In this document: positions 1 to 7,048 of the stretch, one piece after another | Layout of the letters: each line of letters opens with the position of its first letter | How positions within the stretch are numbered: position 1 is the first letter of the stretch | NCBI RefSeq assembly: GCF_000526155.1 | Contig: NZ_JAFN01000001.1 | Location: forward strand, 4,074,001-4,138,000 | Direction: 5' to 3' | Length of the DNA stretch: 64,000 nt | Source of the DNA: Deferrisoma camini S3R1 | GTDB lineage: Bacteria; Desulfobacterota; Deferrisomatia; Deferrisomatales; Deferrisomataceae | Made by a program: the position numbers and the translations under genes | The notes under the pieces: generated by a model | The model's database searches: none | Seen by the model: only the letters and a program-made list of their open reading frames with translations | Told to the model about the DNA's origin: nothing

Positions 1-200
1 ACCGAGCTGTGCTGGAGCTGGGCCGAGGCCACCAGCAGGGTCTCGAACACCAGCAGCTCCACGAACCGCACCCCCAGGAGGTACACGAGCCCCAGCTTGA
101 TCCCGGCCGAGATCGCAATCTCCCCCGGGTGGAACCGGGTGGCCGTGGGCACGTCCATGTCGATGTCGGAGTGGTGCACCCGGTGGAACCGCCACAGGAG
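1..200 (-). pseudogene. Remnant of sterol desaturase / fatty acid hydroxylase family gene
   Basis: Read leftward from about position 200, the minus strand encodes LLWRFHRVHHSDIDMDV followed by a TATRFHPGE segment and then hydrophobic residues. This is the second histidine-box region of the membrane di-iron sterol desaturase/fatty acid hydroxylase family. In that family the HRVHH box is directly preceded by another box of HR-N-H type and two or more membrane helices. Here the homology stops abruptly just before LLWRF. The frame continues upstream into unrelated sequence with no hydrophobic helix, and a gene on the other strand begins at 308, so there is no room for an N-terminal half. I infer a 5'-truncated relic. 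The C-terminal part lies outside the window, so its intactness is unknown. Confidence 0.6.
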
Positions 201-307
201 TCTGCTTCTCGTTCCCACGAAGATCGGATACGGGTCACTGTGCCCCGCGGGAAAGCCGATGACCGTGCCTGTTCCCTGCGGCGTGGGGTGGGGTAAGATT
301 CGCACCC

Positions 308-634
308 ATGCCCACCATCGAATTTGAACCCATCGGTTCCGGCCCGTTGTACGAACGCCTGGCCAGACGTCTGGCCGGCTTGGTGGATCGCGGAACATTC
401 CGCACCGGGGAACGGTTGCCGTCGATCCGGGGGCCGGCCCGGGATCTGCGGGTGGGGGTGAACACGGTGCGCGAGGCTTACGCCCTGCTGGAGGACCGGG
501 GGATCGTGGAGGCGAGGCCGCCGTCCGGTTTCTACGTGCGCCCCCGGCTCCCCGACCTTCTGGCGGACTCCGGGATCTCAGAGGGAAGCCTGCGGCCCCG
601 GCCCGTGAACGTCCGGGAGGCGATGGGCCGATGA
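308..634 (+). CDS. Short GntR/MocR-type winged-helix regulator lacking the aminotransferase domain
   Basis: A 108-residue protein with a GntR-family winged helix: PLYERLARRLAGLVDRG, GERLPSIR, the recognition region VGVNTVREAYALLEDRG, and a wing ending in SGFYVRP. This is the DNA-binding head of MocR-type regulators, which normally continue through a linker into an aminotransferase-like domain of about 330 residues. Here the protein stops within a linker-like stretch (RPRPVNVREAMGR), and its stop overlaps the azlC start as ATGA. The gene is therefore either a natural stand-alone head or an old truncation. Translational coupling suggests it controls azlCD and itself. Effector binding through pyridoxal phosphate is not possible without the missing domain. 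Confidence 0.75.
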   Translation: MPTIEFEPIGSGPLYERLARRLAGLVDRGTFRTGERLPSIRGPARDLRVGVNTVREAYALLEDRGIVEARPPSGFYVRPRLPDLLADSGISEGSLRPRPVNVREAMGR

Positions 635-1329
635 GCGCACTCGGGTGGCGGATGGGGTTCCGGGCCAACCTTCCGGTGGCCGCGAGCGTAGCGGCCTACG
701 GGAGCGTGCTCGGCGTGCTGGCGGCCCAGAAGGGCCTCGGCTGGGCCGACGTGCTCCTCATGGACCTGATGGTGTTCGCGGGCTCGTCCCAGTTCGTCAT
801 GGTGGACATGTGGACCTCGCCCCTGCCCACCGCGGCCATGGCCGCGGCCGTGGGCGTGATCAACGCCCGGTACGTCCTGATCACAGCCACCCTCCGGCCC
901 CTGTTCGAGGGGCGGCGCATCCTCGAGAAGCTCTTCTTCGTGCACTTCGTGGCCGACGAGAACTGGGCCGTGACCATGGCCGCACGGCGCCAGGGCGGGG
1001 CCGACCTGGGGCACCTGTGGGGCGGGGGGGTGTGTCTGCTGGGGGCGTGGTGCCTGGGCACGGTGGCCGGGGTGGGGTTCGGCGCGGCCGTGCCCGACCC
1101 CGAGGCCTGGGGGCTGGACTTCGCGTTCACCGCCGTGTTCACCGCGCTGGCGGTGAGTCTGTGGCGGGGTTCCCGGCGCGACGGCTTGCCCTGGCTGGCG
1201 GCCGTGGCCGCGGCCTGCCTGGGCGAGCGGCTTTTGCCGGGAACCTGGTACGTGCTCGCGGGCGGGTTGGCCGGTGCCGTGACCGCGGCCTGTCTGCCCG
1301 ACGAGGGGGAAGGGGGGCGGCGAGGATGA
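631..1329 (+). CDS. azlC: AzlC family branched-chain amino acid exporter, large subunit
   Basis: A 232-residue hydrophobic protein of AzlC type, the large subunit of a two-component exporter for branched-chain amino acids and analogues. Visible family features are the N-terminal GFRANLPVAASVAAYGSVLG segment, DVLLMDLMVFAGSSQFVMV and the NARYVLITATLRP segment, with several membrane spans. The start ATG overlaps the regulator stop (ATGA), and its own stop overlaps the azlD start the same way, giving a tight three-gene unit. The neighbouring convergent operon encodes a branched-chain amino acid importer, so import and export genes lie back to back. Confidence 0.9.
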   Translation: MSALGWRMGFRANLPVAASVAAYGSVLGVLAAQKGLGWADVLLMDLMVFAGSSQFVMVDMWTSPLPTAAMAAAVGVINARYVLITATLRPLFEGRRILEKLFFVHFVADENWAVTMAARRQGGADLGHLWGGGVCLLGAWCLGTVAGVGFGAAVPDPEAWGLDFAFTAVFTALAVSLWRGSRRDGLPWLAAVAAACLGERLLPGTWYVLAGGLAGAVTAACLPDEGEGGRRG

Positions 1330-1628
1330 TCGGCCGGGCCACGCTGGGGACGATCGCGGCGGCCGCCGCCGTGACCTACGCCCTGCGGGCCGGGGGGCTG
1401 CTGCTCGCGGGTCGGCTGCCCCGGGGGGGACCGGTGCGCCGGGCCATGGAGGCCCTTCCCGGCGCGATCCTCGTCTCCCTGGTGGCCCCCTCTGCCCTGA
1501 AGAGCGGCCCGGCAGGTTTGGCGGCCGTGGCGCTCACGGCCTGGCTCACCCTGCGTACCCGAAACGTGTTCGTCGCGATGGCGGCCGGCATGGCCGTGGT
1601 GGTCGTGGCCCGGCGCTTCGGCGGGTGA
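1326..1628 (+). CDS. azlD: AzlD family small subunit of branched-chain amino acid exporter
   Basis: A 100-residue protein in the frame MIGRATLGTIAAAAAVTYALR, with three to four short hydrophobic segments and the family feature VTYALRAGGLLLAGRLP. AzlD is the small membrane partner that works with AzlC in export of branched-chain amino acids. The ATG at 1326 overlaps the azlC stop codon (ATGA). The gene ends only four bases before the end of convergent livF, so there is no room for a terminator between the two operons and the transcripts must overlap or stop inside coding sequence. Confidence 0.88.
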   Translation: MIGRATLGTIAAAAAVTYALRAGGLLLAGRLPRGGPVRRAMEALPGAILVSLVAPSALKSGPAGLAAVALTAWLTLRTRNVFVAMAAGMAVVVVARRFGG

Positions 1629-1632
1629 GGCC

Positions 1633-2358
1633 TCACCCCTCGCCCAGGTAGGCCTCGCGCACCTTGGGGTTCTCGAGCAGGGCGCGGGCCTCGTCCTGGA
1701 GCACGATGCGCCCGGTCTCCAGCACCCAGCCGTAGTGGGCCAGCTGGAGGGCGGCGTTGGCGTTTTGCTCCACCAGGAGGACGGTGATCTTCTCCTTGGC
1801 GATCTCGGCGATGATCTCGAAGATCGTCTCCACCACCAGGGGGGCCAGCCCCAGGCTCGGCTCGTCGAGCAGCAGCAGCTTGGGCCGGCTCATGAGCGCC
1901 CGGCCGATGGCGAGCATCTGCTGCTCGCCGCCCGACAGGGTGCCCCCGTCCTGGTTCAGCCGCTCGGCCAGCCGCGGAAAGTAGCCGAGCACCCGGTCCA
2001 GGTCCTGCTGGATGCCGTCCTTGTCCTTGCGGATGTACGCGCCCAGCATCAGGTTCTCGCGCACGGTGAGCCGGGGGAAGATCCTGCGGCCCTCGGGCAC
2101 CTGGCAGATGCCCATGCGCACGATCTCGTCGGGCGCGGTGCGCTGGATCGGCTGGCCCAGGAACTCGATGGTGCCCTCCTTGCACCGCTCGAGCCCCGAG
2201 ATGGTCATCAGGGTGGTGGACTTGCCGGCGCCGTTCGCGCCGATGAGACACCCGATCTGCCCTTCCTGGAGCTCGAACGAGACCCCCTTGAGGGCGTGGA
2301 TGTTGCCGTAGTAGGTGTGGACGTTCTCGAGCTTCAGCATGGGCTGACCGTCAGGCAT
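1633..2358 (-). CDS. livF: Branched-chain amino acid ABC transporter ATPase LivF
   Basis: A 241-residue cytoplasmic ABC ATPase of the LivF type, energising a high-affinity importer for branched-chain amino acids or similar compounds. Walker A (GANGAGKST) is at residues 40-48, the Q-loop region QVPEGRRIF at 86-94, signature LSGGEQQ at 141-147 and Walker B LLLLDEP at 161-167, all intact. The start at 2358 overlaps the livG stop by 8 bp and has a GGGAGG ribosome site nine bases upstream. A second ATG at 2340 has no such site. It is the last gene of the livJHMGF-ordered operon. Confidence 0.93.
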   Translation of the reverse strand: MPDGQPMLKLENVHTYYGNIHALKGVSFELQEGQIGCLIGANGAGKSTTLMTISGLERCKEGTIEFLGQPIQRTAPDEIVRMGICQVPEGRRIFPRLTVRENLMLGAYIRKDKDGIQQDLDRVLGYFPRLAERLNQDGGTLSGGEQQMLAIGRALMSRPKLLLLDEPSLGLAPLVVETIFEIIAEIAKEKITVLLVEQNANAALQLAHYGWVLETGRIVLQDEARALLENPKVREAYLGEG

Positions 2359-3550
2359 GGGCAGCGGCCTCCCGTCCCAGGTAGGCTTCGATCACCTTGG
2401 GGTTCGTGCGGATCTCGGCCGGGGTGCCCTCGGCGATCTTGACGCCGTGGTCGAGCACCACGATCCGGTCGCAGATGCGCATGATCACCTTCATGTCGTG
2501 TTCGATCACCAGGATCGCGATGCCCTGCTTGCGGATCCGGTCGATCAGGTGCACCAGGCTCGCGGTCTCCTGGGGGTTCATGCCGGCTGCGGGCTCGTCG
2601 AGCAGCAGCAGCTTGGGCTCGCTGGCCAGGGCCCGGGCGATCTCGAGCCGGCGCTGGTCGCCGTAGGGCAGGTTCCGGGCCAGGGCCGGCGCCCGGTGCT
2701 CCAGGCCGACGAACCGGAGGGCCTCCATGGCCCGGCGGGTGATCTCGGCCTCTTCCTCCCGGAACGCCCGGGTGCGCAGGGCCGCGCCCACGAACCCCAC
2801 CTTGGACCGGCCGTGGAGCCCGATCTTCACGTTGTCGAGCACCGAGAGGTTGCCGAACAGCCGGATGTTCTGGAACGTGCGGGCCATGCCGAGCACGTTC
2901 ACCGTGTCGGGCCGCATGAACAGGCCGAACACGGCCCGCACCTTGGGCCGCAGCAGGGTCACGATGACCCACGGCGCGTAGACCAGATACACCACGGACG
3001 CCGCCGCGAGCACCGCCTTGAGCGGCATGAACTGCAGGGCCTCGGGCACCGGGAAGAAGCGCAGGTCGGCGTACTGCCCGAGCCGGGTGAGCCACCACAC
3101 CCCGGTCACGAAGTCGATGCCCGCGAACAGGAACGTGAGGCCCCGGGTCCATTCCACCCCGGTGCGCAGCCGCCGGGCCGTGTAGGCCCGGAGCAGCCCC
3201 AACCCGAACACGGCCAGGAAGGTCTCCACCTGGAAGAACACGTGGGGCAGCACGGCCGCGGCGAACACGGGGATCCACAGGAGCGACAGCAGAAGGGTGA
3301 TCGAGCTGGCCAGCTCCACCTGGCGCCGGGCCGAGTCCTCCACCGGGGGCACGATGTCGGTGCCCCGGAACAGGATGGTGCCCCGGGTGGGGCGGGTCAC
3401 GCCCGTGAGGCAGTTGAACAGGGTGGTCTTGCCGGCGCCGTTGGGGCCGATCAGACCCACGATCTCGCCCTCAGCCACCGAGATGTCCACGTCCGAGACG
3501 GCCGTGAGGCCCCCGAACACCTTTGTGACGCCTTTGCCTTCGAGAATCAT
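2351..3550 (-). CDS. livG: LivG-type ABC ATPase with a membrane-like insertion
   Basis: A 399-residue protein; ordinary LivG is about 255 residues. Walker A GPNGAGKT (35-42), Q-loop RTFQNIR (224-230), signature LPYGDQRRLEIARAL (294-308), Walker B LLLLDEP (314-320) and the switch histidine IEHDM (349-353) are all present and look functional. The extra length sits at about residues 71-213, between the strands after Walker A and the Q-loop. It contains four hydrophobic stretches (about 83-103, 105-122, 137-155, 175-200) separated by basic or acidic loops. The frame is open throughout, and ordinary LivG sequence resumes exactly at GMARTFQNIR. An insertion of this kind in a soluble nucleotide-binding domain is unusual; the LivG in the second operon here lacks it. 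Role of the insertion is unknown; membrane anchoring is one guess. Confidence 0.88.
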   Translation of the reverse strand: MILEGKGVTKVFGGLTAVSDVDISVAEGEIVGLIGPNGAGKTTLFNCLTGVTRPTRGTILFRGTDIVPPVEDSARRQVELASSITLLLSLLWIPVFAAAVLPHVFFQVETFLAVFGLGLLRAYTARRLRTGVEWTRGLTFLFAGIDFVTGVWWLTRLGQYADLRFFPVPEALQFMPLKAVLAAASVVYLVYAPWVIVTLLRPKVRAVFGLFMRPDTVNVLGMARTFQNIRLFGNLSVLDNVKIGLHGRSKVGFVGAALRTRAFREEEAEITRRAMEALRFVGLEHRAPALARNLPYGDQRRLEIARALASEPKLLLLDEPAAGMNPQETASLVHLIDRIRKQGIAILVIEHDMKVIMRICDRIVVLDHGVKIAEGTPAEIRTNPKVIEAYLGREAAAHA

Positions 3551-3556
3551 GGCGCG

Positions 3557-4657
3557 CTACCCCAGGGGTTCCTTTTCGTGGTCGGTTCGGGCCTCGTAGA
3601 AGCTCTCGTCCTCGTCGTCCCGTTCCCGCTCGGAGCCCGGGTGCATCTCGCCCCGCACCCGCACCGCCGGGAACAGCCCCTCGGGTCGGAACCGCATCAT
3701 GAGGACGAGGATGAGGCCGAAGATGAGGTACCGGGCGTTGACCAGGTCGGGGCTGATCCAGGTGAACCCGGCGCTGCCGGCCCAGTCCACGAAGGCGCCC
3801 AGCCCCACCCGCAGGATCTCGGTCATGGGGATCATGACCAGGGCCCCCAGCATCACGCCCACCACCGAGCCCATGCCGCCCAGCACCACCAGGCACAGCA
3901 CCAGGATCGACTCCCAGAACTTGAACATGTCGGGGTGGATGAACCGAAACCACCGGGCGTAGAACGACCCGGCCAGGGCCCCGATCGAGGCGCTCACGGC
4001 AAAGGCCAGGATCTTGTACCGGATGATGTTGATGCCGCAGGCCTCGGCCGCGATCTCGTCCTCGCGGATGGCGAACCAGGCCCGGCCCAGGCGGGAGCTC
4101 TCCACCCGGCGCACCAGGATCACCACGAACACCAGGATGGCGAACATCAGGTAGAAGAACTCCCACTCCTTGCTCAGCACGTGCCCGAAGATCGAGGGTG
4201 CGGCGATGCCGGGGATGCCCATGGGGCCCCGGGTGAGCCACAGCTCGTTGCGGATCACCAGGCCCACCAGCTCGGCGAACCCGAAGGTGACGATGGCGAA
4301 GTAGTCGCCGGTCAGGCGCAGGGTGGGCGCGCCCAGCAGGATGCCCCACAGGGCGCCGTTCATGGCGGCCAGGGGCAGGATGACCCAGTAGGACAGGCCG
4401 TAGTGGATGGTCAGGAGGCCGGCGGTGTAGGCGCCGATGCCGTAGAACCCCACGTACCCCAGGTCGAGGAGCCCCGTGAACCCGGGCACGATGTTCAGCC
4501 CCAGGGCCAGGGCCATGTACACCATGGTCAGGGTGGCCACCCGGGTCACGTATCCCGAGGCCTCGCCCAGGGGCAGCCAGGGCAGGATCAGGGCGATGGC
4601 GGCCACCGCGCCCACGGCGGCCCGGGGATGCTCCTCCAGGAACTCTCGGATGCCCAT
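3557..4657 (-). CDS. livM: Branched-chain amino acid ABC transporter permease LivM
   Basis: A 366-residue inner-membrane permease of the LivM family, one half of the membrane channel. Family features include LALGLNIVPGFTGLLDLGYVG, the YFAIVTFGFAEL segment and AWFAIREDEIAAEACGIN, the loop that contacts the ATPase. After the usual end (MRFRPEGLFP) there is a hydrophilic, strongly charged tail of about 35-40 residues that most LivM proteins lack. The start ATG follows GGAGGG. The gene lies between livH and livG with gaps of 10 and 6 bp, so it is co-transcribed with them. Confidence 0.93.
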   Translation of the reverse strand: MGIREFLEEHPRAAVGAVAAIALILPWLPLGEASGYVTRVATLTMVYMALALGLNIVPGFTGLLDLGYVGFYGIGAYTAGLLTIHYGLSYWVILPLAAMNGALWGILLGAPTLRLTGDYFAIVTFGFAELVGLVIRNELWLTRGPMGIPGIAAPSIFGHVLSKEWEFFYLMFAILVFVVILVRRVESSRLGRAWFAIREDEIAAEACGINIIRYKILAFAVSASIGALAGSFYARWFRFIHPDMFKFWESILVLCLVVLGGMGSVVGVMLGALVMIPMTEILRVGLGAFVDWAGSAGFTWISPDLVNARYLIFGLILVLMMRFRPEGLFPAVRVRGEMHPGSERERDDEDESFYEARTDHEKEPLG

Positions 4658-4667
4658 GGCGCCCTCC

Positions 4668-5588
4668 TCACACCTTCTGGATCATGGCCTTGCCGAGAAG
4701 GCCGGAGGGCTTGAACACGATCACCAGGATCATCACGGCGTAGGCGATGCCGTCCCGGTACTGGGACGACAGGTAGCCCGCCCCGAACACCTCGGCCACC
4801 CCCAGCACCACCCCGCCCAGCATGGCCCCGGGCACCGACCCGATGCCGCCGAGCACGGCCGCGGCAAAGGCCTTGATGCCCGCGATGTACCCCATGGTGG
4901 GCCAGATGGCGTTGTAGAACACCCCCACCAGGATCCCGGCCACCGCCCCCAGGGACGAGCCCAGGGCGAAGGTGAACGAGATGACCCGGTTCACGTTGAT
5001 GCCCATCAGCGCCGCCGCCCGCTTGTCCTGGGCGATGGCCCGCATGGCCGCGCCCACCTTGGTGCGGTGGATGATCGTGTGCAGGGCGAACATGAGCAGC
5101 AGGGTGGTGGCCAGGATGAACACCTGGAGCCAGGTCACCTGCACGTCCCCGATCCGCACCGCCACGTCCGAGAAGAACGGCGGCAGGGCCTCCAGGGGGT
5201 AGCTCTTGATCTGGGCGCCCCATTTGATCAGGGCCACGTTCTGGAAAAAGATGCTCATGCCGATGGCCGTGATCAGGGCGGCCAAGCGCGGGGCATTGCG
5301 CAGGGGCCGGTAGGCCACGATGTCGAGCAGGATGCCGATCACCGCGCAGGTGGCCACGGCCACCAGCGCGGCCACGAAGAACGGCACCTTGTACACCGTG
5401 ATCAGGTGAAAGGTGATGAACGCCCCGAACATGTAGATCTCGCCGTGGGCGAAGTTGATCAGCTCGATCACGCCGTAGACCATGGTGTAGCCCACGGCGA
5501 TCAGGGCGTACACGCCGCCCACGGTCAGCCCGTTGACGAGCTGCTGGAGAAACAGCGACGACATGTCGAACAGATTTTGCAGGTCCAA
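4668..5588 (-). CDS. livH: Branched-chain amino acid ABC transporter permease LivH
   Basis: LivH-type permease of 306 residues, pairing with LivM. Typical motifs are QQLVNGLTVGGVYALIAVGY, TMVYGVIELINFAHGEIYM and RAIAQDKRAAALMGINVNR (ATPase coupling loop). The frame is open to an ATG at 5642, but no ribosome site precedes it. A TTG at 5588 follows a strong GGAGGA site with seven bases of spacing and gives the family-like start LDLQNLFDMSSLFLQQ, so I choose TTG. The ATG at 5564 is a second alternative without a clear site. A perfect hairpin separates it from livJ. Confidence 0.92.
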   Translation of the reverse strand: MDLQNLFDMSSLFLQQLVNGLTVGGVYALIAVGYTMVYGVIELINFAHGEIYMFGAFITFHLITVYKVPFFVAALVAVATCAVIGILLDIVAYRPLRNAPRLAALITAIGMSIFFQNVALIKWGAQIKSYPLEALPPFFSDVAVRIGDVQVTWLQVFILATTLLLMFALHTIIHRTKVGAAMRAIAQDKRAAALMGINVNRVISFTFALGSSLGAVAGILVGVFYNAIWPTMGYIAGIKAFAAAVLGGIGSVPGAMLGGVVLGVAEVFGAGYLSSQYRDGIAYAVMILVIVFKPSGLLGKAMIQKV

Positions 5589-5645
5589 CGCCGGATCCTC
5601 CTCGCCTGACCGGCTCTCTCGTGGGGAAACCACCGGGCCCAAACG

Positions 5646-5680
5646 CGGGAACAGGTAGGCTCCCCGCCTACCTGTTCCCG
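5646..5680 (-). terminator. Intercistronic hairpin between livJ and livH
   Basis: A perfect 15-bp inverted repeat (arms 5646-5660 and 5666-5680, CGGGAACAGGTAGGC and complement) with a 5-nt loop. It lies 23 bp after the binding-protein stop and before the TTG start of livH. Only a short TTT follows on the minus strand, so it is more likely a partial terminator or mRNA-stabilising stem that raises the binding-protein to permease ratio. Confidence 0.75.
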
Positions 5681-5702
5681 GTTCCGGCCCGCTACGTTAG
5701 GG

Positions 5703-6824
5703 CTACTGGAGCTGCTTCTTGGCGCTGACCCACTTGCCGCCCCGGATCTCCTTGATGAAGGCGGCCTTGAGGCAGTCACCGTTCTCGTCGAAGTAGGTGG
5801 CGCCCGTCACCCCCTTGTAGGCCTTGTCGGGGGAGTTCAGGCTGGCCAGGTAGTCCCGCACCTTCTGCCGGTCCAGCCCCACCTTGGCGATGGCCTCGGC
5901 GGCCAGGCCCACGGCGTCGTAGGTGTTGGCGGCGAACCAGTTGGGCTCCACCCCGTACTTGGCCTTGTAGGCCTTGATGAAGCCCTGGGCCTCGGGCCCG
6001 GCCGCGTCGGGCAGGAACGGGGTGGTCACGAACAGACCCTCGGCGTCCTTGTTCTTGAGCATCACGTCGTCGTCCAGGCCGTCGGCCCCGAAGAAGCCCA
6101 CCTTCATGCCGAGCTTGGCGGCCTGGCTCACGATCAGGGTGCCCTGGGGCGCGTAGCCCGGGATGAAGATCGCGTCGGGTTTCATCATCTTGAACTTGGA
6201 GAGCTGGGGCGTGAAGTCGGTGGTGTCGGAGGTGTAGGCCTCCTCGCCCAGGATCCGCAGGCCCCGCTTCTTGGCCTCGGCCACGAAGGCGTTCTTCAGG
6301 CCGATGGAGTAGTCGTTGGTCTCGTAGAAGATGGCGATCTTCTTCCAGCCCAGGGCCTCGTCCACGTACCGGGCCAGGAAGGCGCCCTGGAAGTCGTCCT
6401 TGTACACGTTCCGGAAGTAGTAGGGGCTCGACTTACAGAGGTTGGGGTTGGTGGAGGCCGGGGAGATGGCCGGCAGCTTGGCGTCCTTGTAGATCGGAGC
6501 GGCCGCCAGGCTGGCCGAGGAGCACAGGTGCCCCACCACCACGACCACGTCCTTGTCGCCGGCCAGCTTGGTGGCCACGTTGGCCGCCTCTTTGGGGTCA
6601 CACAGTTCGTCTTCCAGGAGGATCTCCACCTTCTTGCCGTTGATGCCGCCGGCCGCGTTGATCTCCTCGGCCTTCAGGAGGGCCCCGTTCTTCACCCCCT
6701 CGCCGAACGACGCCAGGGGGCCGGTGAAGGGCGACGCCACCGGGATCTTGATGGTGTCGCCGGCCCACGCGGCCGAGCCCACCAGGCAGACCAACGCCGC
6801 GGTCCAGATCAGGCTCTTCCTCAT
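5703..6824 (-). CDS. livJ: Periplasmic branched-chain amino acid binding protein
   Basis: A periplasmic solute-binding protein of the Leu/Ile/Val family (about 373 residues), first gene of the operon. It has a signal peptide of about 21 residues (MRKSLIWTAALVCLVGSAAWA) and then IPVASPFTGPLASFGEGVKNG, EEINAAGGINGK and the conserved GHLCSSASLAAAPIY and STNPNLC regions. Two ATGs are available, at 6830 and 6824. The AAGGAGG site directly abuts the first and sits six bases before the second, so 6824 is the better start. The cysteines around positions 76 and 106 may form the family disulphide. Substrate is probably branched-chain amino acids, supported by the adjacent azlCD. Confidence 0.92.
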   Translation of the reverse strand: MRKSLIWTAALVCLVGSAAWAGDTIKIPVASPFTGPLASFGEGVKNGALLKAEEINAAGGINGKKVEILLEDELCDPKEAANVATKLAGDKDVVVVVGHLCSSASLAAAPIYKDAKLPAISPASTNPNLCKSSPYYFRNVYKDDFQGAFLARYVDEALGWKKIAIFYETNDYSIGLKNAFVAEAKKRGLRILGEEAYTSDTTDFTPQLSKFKMMKPDAIFIPGYAPQGTLIVSQAAKLGMKVGFFGADGLDDDVMLKNKDAEGLFVTTPFLPDAAGPEAQGFIKAYKAKYGVEPNWFAANTYDAVGLAAEAIAKVGLDRQKVRDYLASLNSPDKAYKGVTGATYFDENGDCLKAAFIKEIRGGKWVSAKKQLQ

Positions 6825-6839
6825 CGTCATCCTCCTTTT

Positions 6840-6854
6840 TTTGGCAGTGCCAAA
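6840..6854. promoter_or_regulatory. Palindrome in liv leader (possible operator)
   Basis: TTTGGCAGTGCCAAA is a perfect 7-bp inverted repeat around one central base. It lies between the liv promoter and the livJ ribosome site, so it is either a repressor operator or a small leader hairpin. The binding protein is unknown. Confidence 0.45.
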
Positions 6855-6889
6855 CAGGTCCGTTCCCCGCCCAACCTCGGGGTGCGCGC

Positions 6890-6918
6890 ATCTTAGTGAA
6901 GGGACATGGGGGTGTCAA
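6890..6918 (-). promoter_or_regulatory. Sigma-70 type promoter of the liv operon
   Basis: On the minus strand TTGACA (6913-6918) and TAAGAT (6890-6895) are separated by exactly 17 bp, upstream of livJ. It is a near-consensus housekeeping promoter. Confidence 0.75.
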
Positions 6919-6976
6919 GAACCTAAAACGCAGTATGAAACCGCCGCGGTTGTTTTGGGCCGACCAAACCCGTTTT

Positions 6977-7005
6977 TTGACCCCGCCGAAGCGGCCCCGT
7001 ATACT
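6977..7005 (+). promoter_or_regulatory. Sigma-70 type promoter of the NifA-like regulator/tgt unit
   Basis: TTGACC (6977-6982) and TATACT (7000-7005) with a 17-bp spacer. Its predicted transcript would begin around 7012, which excludes upstream ATG codons such as 6896 and supports a GTG start at 7049. Confidence 0.72.
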
Positions 7006-7048
7006 CGCCCACGGCACCAGATCCCCCCGTTCTCTCCGCCGGGACGCC

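Noticed and set aside
2912-3340. The livG insertion as a frameshift or assembly artefact
   Set aside because: The frame is continuous at both junctions, codon use matches neighbours (G/C at third positions), and the ATPase motifs resume without loss. I kept it as a real feature.
2357-4714. A very long plus-strand open frame (785 codons) opposite livG and livM
   Set aside because: It lies opposite well-supported genes and has the His/Gly/Arg-rich composition expected from the complementary strand of GC-rich coding DNA. There is no ribosome site or domain.
5640-5642. ATG as start of livH
   Set aside because: No ribosome site precedes it, and codons 1-18 do not match LivH proteins. TTG 5588 has a GGAGGA site.
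6896-6898. ATG as start of the NifA-like regulator
   Set aside because: It lies upstream of the promoter at 6977-7005, and the first 51 codons have no recognisable domain.
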